A DNA stretch of 39,982 nucleotides from Actinomycetota bacterium (GTDB lineage Bacteria; Actinomycetota; Acidimicrobiia; Acidimicrobiales; AC-9). The position numbers and the translations under genes were made by a program. The stretch spans positions 3,342 to 43,323 of the forward strand of contig VAWP01000045.1 of assembly GCA_005888295.1 (NCBI GenBank). Reading direction: 5' to 3'. Below the pieces are notes generated by a model. That model saw only the letters and a program-made list of their open reading frames with translations. It did no database searches and was not told the DNA's origin. This document shows, in pieces, positions 28,841 through 37,534 of the stretch; position 1 is the first letter of the stretch, and each line of letters opens with the position of its first letter.

Positions 28841-29563
28841 CTATTCCCAGCGGAACGTGAGCGCGGCGGCGACCGGGGCGGCCACGGCCCAGACGAGCAG
28901 GACGAGCCACGACTCGAGTGGGATGCCCCCACCGACCCCCAGGGCGTGGAAGAGCGAGTCCGAGAGGGCGGCCGCGGGCAGCAGGCGGGCGGCGTCCGCC
29001 AGCCCACCCGGAAGCTTCGACAGCGGCACGATCATCCCGCCCAGCAGGAGCAGGACGAGGTAGACGCCGTTGGCGGCGGCGAGGGTCACCTCGGCCCGGA
29101 GGGTGCCCGCCATGAGCAGACCGAGGCCGGCGAAGGCCACGGTGGCGGCGAAGAAGGCGACCATGCCGGGCACGACGTCGCCGTGCGGGTCCCAGCCGAG
29201 GCCGAGGGCCACGGGGACGAGGACCACGACCTGGACCACCTCGACCAGTGCGATCGCCGTGATCTTGGCCGCGAGCAGCGAGGGGCGGCCGAGCGGCGTC
29301 GTGCCGAGACGCTTGAGCACCCCGTGGCTGCGTTCGAAGCCGGTGGCGATGCCGAGGCTCACCATGGCCGTCGACATCACGGCCAGGGCGAGGATGCCAG
29401 GGGCGAGGAAGTCGATGGGCTCCTTCGTCGTGGTCGGCAGCACGTGCACCAGCGAGAAGAAGACGAGGAGAAGGACCGGGATGCCGAGGGTGAGCAGCAC
29501 GGCGTCGCCGCGCCGCAGCGTCATCGTCACCTCGGCGCGCGTCTGGGCGACGTACCCCCTCAC
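28841..29563 (-). CDS. ABC-2 type transporter permease
   Basis: VRGYVAQTRAEVTMTLRRGDAVLLTLGIPVLLLVFFSLVHVL...FLAPGILALAVMSTAMVSLGIATGFERSHGVLKRLGTTPL; GTG start at 29563. Confidence 0.88.
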   Translation of the reverse strand: MRGYVAQTRAEVTMTLRRGDAVLLTLGIPVLLLVFFSLVHVLPTTTKEPIDFLAPGILALAVMSTAMVSLGIATGFERSHGVLKRLGTTPLGRPSLLAAKITAIALVEVVQVVVLVPVALGLGWDPHGDVVPGMVAFFAATVAFAGLGLLMAGTLRAEVTLAAANGVYLVLLLLGGMIVPLSKLPGGLADAARLLPAAALSDSLFHALGVGGGIPLESWLVLLVWAVAAPVAAALTFRWE

Positions 29564-30483
29564 CGATCCCGCCGTTCCGGGGAGGCGGCCGTGAGCCGCA
29601 GGAAGACGTCCTCGAGGCGTTGCCGGCCGGCCCGCAGGTCGGCCAGGGGCAGGTCGCGGGCGGCCAGCCAGGCGGTGAGGGCGGCCACGGCCGCCGGCGT
29701 CGCTTCCGTGGCGACGCGGTACTCGCCGGGTTGGTCCTCGGTGACGGGGGCGCCGAGCGAGGCGCCGAGGTCGGCGACCGCCAACCCGGGCGGAGCGCCG
29801 AAACGGATCTCTCGTCCCGCTCCCGCCGTCATCAGCTCCGCCGGGCTGCCCATGGCGACGACGGCACCGCTGTCGATGATCACGACGCGGTCGGCCAACC
29901 GCTCGGCTTCCTCCATCTCGTGGGTCGTGAGGAGCACGGCGACGCCCCGGTCCCGGAGCTCTCTGACGGCTTGGCGGATGGCCAGGCGGCCGGCGGGGTC
30001 CACGCCGGCCGTCGGCTCGTCGAGGAACGCCGCCCTGGGCCGGCCCACGAGAGCCAGGGCGAGCGACAGCCGCTGCTGCTCGCCTCCCGACAGGCGTCGC
30101 CACGGTGTCTGTCCCACGTCGCGGAGCGCCATCCGCTCCACGAGGGTGTCGGGGTCCTCCGCATCCTCGTAGTAGGCGGCGAACAGCCGGAGCGCTTCGC
30201 GCGCGTTCATCGCCGGGTAGACGCCGCCACGCTGCAGCATGACCCCGATGCTCGGAGCCAGCGCCCGCCGGTCGGCAATGGGATCGAGGCCGAGCACCCG
30301 CGCCCGGCCCGCCGTGGGCCGCCGGTACCCCTCGAGGGTCTCCACCGTCGTGGTCTTGCCGGCGCCGTTGGGCCCGAGGAGGGCGAGCACCTCGCCTGCC
30401 TCGGAGCTGAAGGTCAGACCGTCGACGGCGGTGAGCGGGCCGTAGCGCACGACGAGATCCGTGACCTCGATGGCGGATGGCAT
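29560..30483 (-). CDS. ABC transporter ATP-binding protein (ABC-2 type exporter)
   Basis: LALLGPNGAGKTTTVETLEGY...RLSGGEQQRLSLALALVGRPRAAFLDEPTAGVDPAGR. Confidence 0.94.
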   Translation of the reverse strand: MPSAIEVTDLVVRYGPLTAVDGLTFSSEAGEVLALLGPNGAGKTTTVETLEGYRRPTAGRARVLGLDPIADRRALAPSIGVMLQRGGVYPAMNAREALRLFAAYYEDAEDPDTLVERMALRDVGQTPWRRLSGGEQQRLSLALALVGRPRAAFLDEPTAGVDPAGRLAIRQAVRELRDRGVAVLLTTHEMEEAERLADRVVIIDSGAVVAMGSPAELMTAGAGREIRFGAPPGLAVADLGASLGAPVTEDQPGEYRVATEATPAAVAALTAWLAARDLPLADLRAGRQRLEDVFLRLTAASPERRDR

Positions 30484-30512
30484 TTGGCCAGCACGCTACC
30501 GTTCCACCCACG

Positions 30513-31829
30513 ATGATCGACATTCAGCTGGTCAGACGCGACCCCGAGCGGGTGCGTGCCGCGCTGGCCCGGCGGGGCGACGACTTCGACCTGGATCGCC
30601 TCATCGCCAGCGACGCCAGATGGCGGGCGCAGACCGGCCGCCGGGACGAGGTGCGGGGCAGGATCAAGTCGCTGTCGAGGGATGTCGGCGAGGCCCGGCG
30701 GGCCGAGGACGCCGGACGGACAGAGGAGCTGGCGGGGCAGAGCCGGTCCCTCGGCCAGGAGGAGAAGTCCCTCGACGCCGAGGTGGCGGCCCTGGAGGCC
30801 GAGCGGCGCGAGCTGCTGCTCCTGATCCCGAACCTCCCCGATCCCGAGGTGCCTGACGGCAGGTCCCCGGCCGACAACGGCGTCCGGCGCTGGTGGTCGC
30901 CCGGTCCCGGTAGCGAGGGTCGCTCGGAGCCGCCTGATCCGTCCGAGTACGGGCCCCATCAGCGGGTGCCGCACTGGGAGATCGGGGCCCAGCTGGGAGT
31001 GCTCGACATGGAGCGCGGATCCAAGCTGTCGGGGTCGATGTTCCCGGTGTACCGGGGCTTGGGAGCCAAGCTCCTGCGGGCTATGAACGCGATGGCCCTG
31101 GATCGCCACGCCGACGCCTTCGAGGAGATCCGGCCGCCGACCCTCGTCCGCACCGACACCATGGTGTCGACGGGCCACCTGCCCAAGTTCGCCGACGACG
31201 CCTACCACATCGAGCGCGACGATCTGTGGGCCATACCGACGTCCGAGGTTCCCCTGGCGTCGCTTCGGCGGGGGGAGATCCTCGCCGAAGGCGACCTGCC
31301 GGTGCGGCTGACGGCGGGGACGTCGTGCTTTCGCCGGGAGGCGGGGTCGGCGGGGCGGGAGACCCGCGGCGTGCTGAGGGTCCACGAGTTCGACAAGGTC
31401 GAGCTGTTCGCCTACACGACGCCCCGGCAGGCGCAGGAGATGTTCGGCGAGATCGTCGGCCGGGCCGAGGGTCTGCTGCGCGAGCTCGGCCTCGCCTATC
31501 GGGTGGTGGACCTGTGCGCGGGCGACCTCGGCCAGGCGTCGGCGCGGACCTATGACCTCGAGGTGTACGCCCCGGGGTCGGATCAGTGGCTCGAGGTGTC
31601 GTCGGTGTCGTGGTGCGGCGACTACCAGGCCCGGCGGGCCAGCATCCGCTACCGGCCCGCGGACGGATCGGGCCCCGCGTACGTCCACACCCTCAACGGG
31701 TCGGCCCTTGCGCCCGGACGTCCGTGGGCGGCGCTGGTGGAGACGGGTCGCCAGGAGGACGGATCGGTTCGCCTACCCGAGTGCTTGCGTCCCTACCTGG
31801 GAGGCGCCGCCGAGATCCCCGCCCCCTAG
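30513..31829 (+). CDS. serS: Seryl-tRNA synthetase
   Basis: MIDIQLVRRDPERVRAALARRG...TSCFRREAGSAGRETRGVLRVHEFDKVELF...TLNGSALAPGRPWAALVETGRQEDGSVRLPECLRPYLGG. Confidence 0.96.
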   Translation: MIDIQLVRRDPERVRAALARRGDDFDLDRLIASDARWRAQTGRRDEVRGRIKSLSRDVGEARRAEDAGRTEELAGQSRSLGQEEKSLDAEVAALEAERRELLLLIPNLPDPEVPDGRSPADNGVRRWWSPGPGSEGRSEPPDPSEYGPHQRVPHWEIGAQLGVLDMERGSKLSGSMFPVYRGLGAKLLRAMNAMALDRHADAFEEIRPPTLVRTDTMVSTGHLPKFADDAYHIERDDLWAIPTSEVPLASLRRGEILAEGDLPVRLTAGTSCFRREAGSAGRETRGVLRVHEFDKVELFAYTTPRQAQEMFGEIVGRAEGLLRELGLAYRVVDLCAGDLGQASARTYDLEVYAPGSDQWLEVSSVSWCGDYQARRASIRYRPADGSGPAYVHTLNGSALAPGRPWAALVETGRQEDGSVRLPECLRPYLGGAAEIPAP

Positions 31830-32254
31830 TCGCGAGCGCAGGCCCGGCAGCGCCCGAGCACGGCGAAGTGGTTGGGGCGGATGGTGAACCCGTAGCGGCG
31901 GTGGAGGTTGTCGCCCAGCTCGGCGAAGGTGGCGTCGGGAACCTCGACCACCGCACCGCAGACCTCGCACACCAGGTGCTGATGGGGCTCGTCGGCCAGG
32001 TGGTACACGGCCCGCCCGTGTCCGAGGTGCACGTGGTCGACGACCCCGATGCGCTCGAGGGCGTCGAGGCTCCGGTAGATGGTGGACAGGTGGACGTCCG
32101 GCTGGGCCTTCTGCACCAGCGCGGCCAGGTCGTCGGCGGTGACGTGCCCCTTCGCCTGCACCAGCGCGGTGACCAGCGCTCGTCTCGCCGTGGTGACCCG
32201 CTCGCCCTGCTCGCGGATCAGGGCGATGAGCCGGTCGCGTCTGGCCGCGTCCAT
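31826..32254 (-). CDS. Fur family transcriptional regulator
   Basis: ERVTTARRALVTALVQAKGHVTADDLAALVQKAQPDVHLSTIYRSLDALERIGVVDHVHLGHGRAVYHLAD..HQHLVCEVCGAVVEV. Confidence 0.93.
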   Translation of the reverse strand: MDAARRDRLIALIREQGERVTTARRALVTALVQAKGHVTADDLAALVQKAQPDVHLSTIYRSLDALERIGVVDHVHLGHGRAVYHLADEPHQHLVCEVCGAVVEVPDATFAELGDNLHRRYGFTIRPNHFAVLGRCRACARD

Positions 32255-32278
32255 CGACGGCCGCGTCGCCGGCGTCGC

Positions 32279-32965
32279 CTACTCCGTGGATGCCGACGCG
32301 TAGTCGTCGGACGTCGGCATCTGCCCCGTGACCATGAAGGTGACCCGTTCCCCGATCGTGACCGCGTGGTCGGCGGTGCGTTCGAAGAAGCGCCCGACGA
32401 GCGCCATCTGCACCGCCTGCTGCAGTGCAGGTTCCTCGGTCTTGCTCGTGCTCAGGATGGCGCGGAACAGGTCCTTCTGCAGGTCGTCCATGATGCCGTT
32501 CATGTCCCCGAGGGCCGCGGCCCGAGTGGCGTCGAGGTCGGCGAACGCGTCCATGGCCACCCGGAGCTGCACCGTCGCCTGCTCCCTCATGCGGTCGATG
32601 ATGCCTCTCACCTTGGGCTCGAGCTCGTGAGGGTAGAGGCGGCGCGAGGCCCTGGTCGTGTTCACCATGAGGTGGCCGGACAGCTCGAGCTCGTTGATCA
32701 CCCGCAGGATGCTGACCAGGGTGCGCAGGTCGACAGCCAGCGGCTGCTGCTGGGCGAGGAGGTAGAAGACGTGCTCCTCGATCTTGTGCCGGAGGGCGTC
32801 GATGTCGCGACCCACCCGTAGCACCTGCTCGCCGGCCGTGAGGTCCCGCTCGAGCAGGGCGGCGGTGGCTCCCTGGATCGACTCCAGGACCATCGCGCCC
32901 AGCCGGGTGACGTCGTTGCGGACGTCGTTCAGCTCCTCGTGGAATGCTTTGCGGGTCTCGGTCAT
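32279..32965 (-). CDS. phoU: Phosphate uptake regulator PhoU
   Basis: MTETRKAFHEELNDVRNDVTRLGAMVLESIQGATAALLERD...GRFFERTADHAVTIGERVTFMVTG. Confidence 0.93.
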   Translation of the reverse strand: MTETRKAFHEELNDVRNDVTRLGAMVLESIQGATAALLERDLTAGEQVLRVGRDIDALRHKIEEHVFYLLAQQQPLAVDLRTLVSILRVINELELSGHLMVNTTRASRRLYPHELEPKVRGIIDRMREQATVQLRVAMDAFADLDATRAAALGDMNGIMDDLQKDLFRAILSTSKTEEPALQQAVQMALVGRFFERTADHAVTIGERVTFMVTGQMPTSDDYASASTE

Positions 32966-32987
32966 GGTGACCACCACCTCCGGTGTG

Positions 32988-33701
32988 TCAGTTCCGCCGC
33001 CCCGCTTCGAAGCGGTACCCGAGGCCGCGGATCGTGGTGATGAGCGTCGGGTTGGAGGGGTCCTCCTCGATCTTGGCCCGGAGCCGCTTGATGTGGACGT
33101 CGAGGGTCTTGGTGTCCCCGACGTAGTGCGGCCCCCAGATCCGGTCGATCAGCGTGTCCCGGGTGAGCACCCGACCCGCGTTGGCCAGGAGCAGCTCGAG
33201 CAGCTCGAACTCCTTGAGCGGCAGGGTGACGTCGCTCGAGCGCACCATGACCTCGTGACGGCCCGGGTCGAGCCTGACCTCGCCGACCTGGAGGACCTCG
33301 ATGGCCGCCGAGGCTTCGTCCTCGTCGCGCGGCGCACGGCGCAGGGCGGCTCGCATGCGGGCGACCAGCTCCCGCAGTCGGTAGGGCTTGGAGACGTAGT
33401 CGTCCGCGCCCACCTCGAGGCCGACGACGGTGTCCAGCTCGGTGCCCTTGGCCGTGACCATGATGATGGGCACCGACGACCGGGCCCTGATGTCGCGGCA
33501 CACGTCGATGCCCGACAGCTTGGGCAGCATCACGTCGAGCAGCACGAGGTCGGGTTGCACGGCGTCGAACAGGGTCAGCGCCTCGACACCGTCGTGAGCG
33601 ACCGTCGTGAGGAAGCCTTCGCGCCGGAGGCCCAGCACGAGGGCGTCGACGAAGGAGTCCTCGTCCTCGGCGATGAGCACGTTGGCCTGCGACTCGCTCA
33701 C
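32988..33701 (-). CDS. OmpR/PhoB-family response regulator (RegX3/PhoP-like)
   Basis: ANVLIAEDEDSFVDALVLGLRREGF...PDLVLLDVMLPKLSGIDVCRDIRARSSVPIIMVTAKG...winged-helix TLIDRIWGPHYVGDTKTLDVHIKRLRAKIEEDPSNPTLITTIRGLGYRFE. Confidence 0.94.
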   Translation of the reverse strand: MSESQANVLIAEDEDSFVDALVLGLRREGFLTTVAHDGVEALTLFDAVQPDLVLLDVMLPKLSGIDVCRDIRARSSVPIIMVTAKGTELDTVVGLEVGADDYVSKPYRLRELVARMRAALRRAPRDEDEASAAIEVLQVGEVRLDPGRHEVMVRSSDVTLPLKEFELLELLLANAGRVLTRDTLIDRIWGPHYVGDTKTLDVHIKRLRAKIEEDPSNPTLITTIRGLGYRFEAGRRN

Positions 33702-34930
33702 CGGACCGGCACCGCGGCGGCAGGTAGGCGCAGGGTGAAGGTGGATCCCTCGCCCTCGCGGGACTCCACGTGGACGAGACCCTGGTGGTTGTTGGCCACG
33801 TGCCTGACGATCGACAGTCCCAAGCCCGTACCTCCCGTCTGTCGGCTGCGACCGTGGTCGACACGGTAGAAGCGCTCGAAGATGCGCTCGAGGTCACGGC
33901 TCGGGATCCCGATCCCCTGGTCGCGCACCACCAGCTCCACCCAGCCCCCGCTGGCCTGTCCGAACACCTCGACGGTCGACCCCTCGTCGGAGTACTTGAC
34001 GGCGTTCTCGAGGAGGCTGTTCAGCGCCGCGACCAGCTGCCGTCGGTCGCCCATGACCGTGACATGCGTCTCGGGCTCGTCGACGAGCAGCTTGACGTCC
34101 CGCTGCTCGGCGGCCGACCGCACCCGCTCGACGGCTTCGGCCATGACGAGGCTGGCCAGCAGGGGCTCTCGCGGGGGATGCTCCTCGGCCTCGATACGGC
34201 TCAGGTCGAGCAGGTCCTCGATGATGCGGTTGACCCGCAGGGATTCGGCCTGGACCCGACCGGCGAGGCGTCGGGAGACGTCGGGGTCGTTCTCGGCCAG
34301 CAGGGTCTCGGCCAGGAGGCTGAGCGCCCCCACCGGCGTCTTCAGCTCGTGGCTGACGTTGGCGACGAAGTCGCGGCGGACGGCCTCGAGGCGGCGACGG
34401 TCCGATACGTCGTCGAGCACGGCGACGACACCGAGGGGACGGTCAGCGTCGTCGATGACCTCGCTGCGCATCATCAGGGTGCGCCGGGGTGGGCCGTAGA
34501 GCTCGAGCGTGCGCTCGGCCGGGGCCCCGTTCCACGACTGGGCGAGGAGCTCGTCGACGGCCTGGGCGGCGAGGGCGTCGCCGTGCCGGGTCCCCATGAC
34601 CTCGGTCGCCCGGCGGTTGCGGAAGACGACCTGACCCTCTCCGTCGCTGATGACCACCCCCTGAGGGATGGCATCGAGGGCCCGTCGCAACCGGATGCCC
34701 TCGGACGTGACGACACTGATGGTCTCCAGGGTGCTGGCAGCCGAGCGCTCCAGGCGGCTCAGCGCCCCCGCCATGCCCTGGCCGTTCGGGCTGCCGTTCT
34801 CGCCCAGGCGGGTGCCCACGGCGAGCAGTCGCTCGCGCATCCCTCGCCGGCTCATCGAGGCCACGAGCCACCCTATGGCGATGCCGGCGACACCGGCAGC
34901 GACGACGATGCCGGCGTCAGCCGCGGTCAT
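33698..34930 (-). CDS. Sensor histidine kinase (SenX3/PhoR-like)
   Basis: PAS-like region, [52 protein letters not shown]. Confidence 0.94.
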   Translation of the reverse strand: MTAADAGIVVAAGVAGIAIGWLVASMSRRGMRERLLAVGTRLGENGSPNGQGMAGALSRLERSAASTLETISVVTSEGIRLRRALDAIPQGVVISDGEGQVVFRNRRATEVMGTRHGDALAAQAVDELLAQSWNGAPAERTLELYGPPRRTLMMRSEVIDDADRPLGVVAVLDDVSDRRRLEAVRRDFVANVSHELKTPVGALSLLAETLLAENDPDVSRRLAGRVQAESLRVNRIIEDLLDLSRIEAEEHPPREPLLASLVMAEAVERVRSAAEQRDVKLLVDEPETHVTVMGDRRQLVAALNSLLENAVKYSDEGSTVEVFGQASGGWVELVVRDQGIGIPSRDLERIFERFYRVDHGRSRQTGGTGLGLSIVRHVANNHQGLVHVESREGEGSTFTLRLPAAAVPVR

Positions 34931-35703
34931 CCGAACCGACCGGTGATGTACGCCTCAGTTCTCTCCTCGGAGGGGTTGGTGAACATCATCGAGGTGGGGC
35001 CGATCTCCACGAGGTGGCCCGGCTCGCCGGCCGCGTCGATGGTGAAGAAACCGGTCGAGTCGCTCACGCGCGCCGCCTGCTGGAGGTTGTGGGTGACGAT
35101 GACGATGGTGTAGTTGTCCTTCAGCTCGCTGATCAGGTCCTCGATGATGAGCGTGGAGATCGGGTCGAGGGCCGAGCAGGGCTCGTCCATGAGCAGGACG
35201 GCCGGCTCCACCGCGATCGCCCGGGCGATGCACAGACGCTGCTGCTGTCCGCCGGAGAGGCCACCGGCCTTGTCTCCCAGGCGCTTGCTCACCTCGTCCC
35301 AGAGGCCCGTCTGCCGCAGGGCGCGCTCGGCCGTGTCGTCGAGATCGTGCCTGCGCCGCTGGCCGTTCAGGCGCATCCCGGCGACCACGTTGTCCCGGAT
35401 GGACATGGTCGGGAACGGGTTGGGGCGCTGGAACACCATCCCGACCGTGCGCCGCACGGCGGTGGGATCGATGCCCTGGGCGTAGATGTCCTCACCGTCC
35501 AGCAGGACCTGGCCGGAGATCCCGGCGCCCACGATGACCTCGTGCATGCGGTTGAGCGTGCGGAGGAAGGTCGACTTCCCGCAGCCGGAGGGACCGATCA
35601 GGGCGGTGACCCGCTTGGCGTCGACGGTCAGGGTGACGTTGTCGATCGCCCGGGTGGACCCGTACCAGGCGTTGACGCCTACGGCTTCGATCGATTTGGA
35701 CAT
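34927..35703 (-). CDS. pstB: Phosphate ABC transporter ATP-binding protein PstB
   Basis: [47 protein letters not shown]...[27 protein letters not shown]; start at 35703. Confidence 0.95.
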   Translation of the reverse strand: MSKSIEAVGVNAWYGSTRAIDNVTLTVDAKRVTALIGPSGCGKSTFLRTLNRMHEVIVGAGISGQVLLDGEDIYAQGIDPTAVRRTVGMVFQRPNPFPTMSIRDNVVAGMRLNGQRRRHDLDDTAERALRQTGLWDEVSKRLGDKAGGLSGGQQQRLCIARAIAVEPAVLLMDEPCSALDPISTLIIEDLISELKDNYTIVIVTHNLQQAARVSDSTGFFTIDAAGEPGHLVEIGPTSMMFTNPSEERTEAYITGRFG

Positions 35704-35800
35704 GGTCTTTCCTCGGCGGTCATGCGCGACGGCTCGTGTGGCCATGGAGTCGGGAGATCCTCTGTGTCGCCAGCACGATGATACGGCCGCCCGTTCTGAT

Positions 35801-35880
35801 GGGCCGGCCTCCCGGGCCGCCCGCGCTCATGGGCCGACCTCCCGGGCCGCCCGCGCTCATGGGCCGACCTCCCGGGCCGC
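35801..35880. repeat. 30-bp tandem repeat, two full copies plus a 20-nt third copy (unit gggccgacctcccgggccgcccgcgctcat)
   Basis: Copies at 35801-35830, 35831-35860 and 35861-35880, differing at one position (g/a). Confidence 0.95.
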
Positions 35881-36029
35881 CTGTGCGGTCGTCCGCAGCC
35901 CATGTCGCGAAGGCTACGGCCCCCGCCGGTCGGGACCGCGACCCGGAGTTGAACAGCCGATGAACGATCGACGAAATGCTGGCGACGGTGGCGCCTCGCG
36001 CCCACCCCATCTCTGGAGGCGCGAGCGGG

Positions 36030-36320
36030 ATGGCGGAGTGGCTGAGCGACGTGAGCATGACCCCGGACACCAGGGGGCTGCCAGGCATCGACGAGCTGAC
36101 GAGGCTCACCAACGGGCTCGGAGCCTGGGCCCTCGGCCTCGCTCTGGCCGCCCTCGTGGTAGGAGCGGCCCTGTGGGCAGTCGGCGCCCACGCCCAGAAC
36201 TTCCAGCAGTCGCTCGTGGGGCGTCGGGCGGTGCTGCTCGCCGGCCTGGCCGCGCTCCTCATCGGGGCGGCGCCGGCGCTGGTCAACTTCTTCTTCCACG
36301 CCGGCTTGCGGGTCAACTGA
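36030..36320 (+). CDS. Small integral membrane protein, DUF6112/TrbC-pilin-like, T4SS-associated
   Basis: VSMTPDTRGLPGIDELTRLTNGLGAWALGLALAALVVGAALWAVGAHAQNFQQSLVGRRAVLLAGLAALLIGAAPALVNFFFHAG; resembles small proteins encoded next to SCO6880-like genes. Confidence 0.7.
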   Translation: MAEWLSDVSMTPDTRGLPGIDELTRLTNGLGAWALGLALAALVVGAALWAVGAHAQNFQQSLVGRRAVLLAGLAALLIGAAPALVNFFFHAGLRVN

Positions 36321-36322
36321 TC

Positions 36323-37534
36323 GTGATCGTGGCGGCTGGGGGGATCGTGGACCGGGTGGTCGGCTTCGGCGTCAACGAGGTGCTGGACGGCATCGGTCAG
36401 TGGGTGGGGCGCGGCGCCTCCGAGATGCTGACGCAGGCGGGGAACGCCCTCTCGGCCTCCACGAGACCGGAGTTGGGCAAGCCGTGGTTCGCGCAGCACT
36501 TCGCCGACATGACGCGCGTGGCCGCGCTGGTCGTGCTGCCGATGCTCTTCGTGTCGATCATCAGGGCGATCGTCCGCCAGGACCTCTCCGTGTTGCTGCG
36601 CTCCGCCCTGGTGCACCTGCCGCTGGCCGCGCTGCTCACGGCCGTCGCCGTCGAGCTGGTCCAGCTCTCGCTGGCGGCCACGGACATGATGTGCACCTAC
36701 GTCTCGCGTTCCACGGGCGGCGACGCCCAGGCCGTGGTCAGCAGCGTGGCCGGCGCCCTGGACCGGACGGCGCTCGCCGTCGGCCAGCCTGCGGTGGCCT
36801 CGTTCGCGCTGTTCATCAGCGGGGTGGTCATCGCCGTGGGCGCGCTGCTCCTGTGGGTCGAGCTGGTCCTGCGCACCGCGGCCATCTACGTGGCCGTGCT
36901 CTTCCTCCCGCTCGCCCTGGCCACGCTGGTGTGGCCATCCGTGTCGCACTGGTGCCGCCGCCTCGCCGAGACGCTCGCCGCCCTCGTGCTGTCGAAGCTC
37001 GTCGTCGTCGCAACGCTGAGCCTGGCCGCAGGCGCCCTGGCGGGCCACGACGGCTCGGCCGACCTCTCCGGGGTCGTGAGCGGGGCGGCGCTCCTCCTGC
37101 TCGCCGCCTTGTCGCCGTACGCGCTGCTCCGCCTCATCCCCGCCGTCGAGGCGGGTGCCGTCATGCACCTCGAGGGGGCGTCGCGGCGGGCGTCGTCGTT
37201 CGCGGTGGAGTCGGGCTCGTCGCTGCCGTTGCCGTCGTTCGGGGGCTCGGCTGGCGACGAGCCGTTGACGGTGTCCGTCGGTCAGGTCGAGGGCGAGCCG
37301 GGCCTGGGGTCCACCTTCGTCGGGGCTGGGGCCGTGGCCGCATCGGGAGGCGCGGCCGCCGCCGCGGGCGGCGCCAGCGCCGCGGCCGAAGGAGCGGGTG
37401 GCACCGCCGGTGGAGCCGGCGCCGCGGCCGGCGGGACGGGCGCCGCCAGCCGCGTCGAGCTCCTCCGTCAGCCTCTGCCGCCTCCGCCGCACAGCGATCG
37501 CGGTGACGACGCCGGCCCCGGCGATGAGCGCTGA
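36323..37534 (+). CDS. Polytopic membrane protein, VirB6/TrbL-like, with Ala/Gly-rich C-terminal tail
   Basis: GTG start at 36323; multiple TM segments (VAALVVLPMLFVSIIRAIV, VASFALFISGVVIAVGALLLWVELVLRTAAIYVAVLFLPLALATLVWP); position in T4SS-like cluster. Confidence 0.72.
   Translation: MIVAAGGIVDRVVGFGVNEVLDGIGQWVGRGASEMLTQAGNALSASTRPELGKPWFAQHFADMTRVAALVVLPMLFVSIIRAIVRQDLSVLLRSALVHLPLAALLTAVAVELVQLSLAATDMMCTYVSRSTGGDAQAVVSSVAGALDRTALAVGQPAVASFALFISGVVIAVGALLLWVELVLRTAAIYVAVLFLPLALATLVWPSVSHWCRRLAETLAALVLSKLVVVATLSLAAGALAGHDGSADLSGVVSGAALLLLAALSPYALLRLIPAVEAGAVMHLEGASRRASSFAVESGSSLPLPSFGGSAGDEPLTVSVGQVEGEPGLGSTFVGAGAVAASGGAAAAAGGASAAAEGAGGTAGGAGAAAGGTGAASRVELLRQPLPPPPHSDRGDDAGPGDER

Noticed and set aside
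35801-35890. CRISPR array
   Set aside because: The repeats are directly adjacent with no variable spacers, and no cas genes are present.
35736-35963. 75-aa ORF with collagen-like [10 protein letters not shown] repeats
   Set aside because: Produced by a 30-bp GC-rich tandem repeat open in several frames; no convincing RBS or conserved flanks. Kept as a DNA repeat only.
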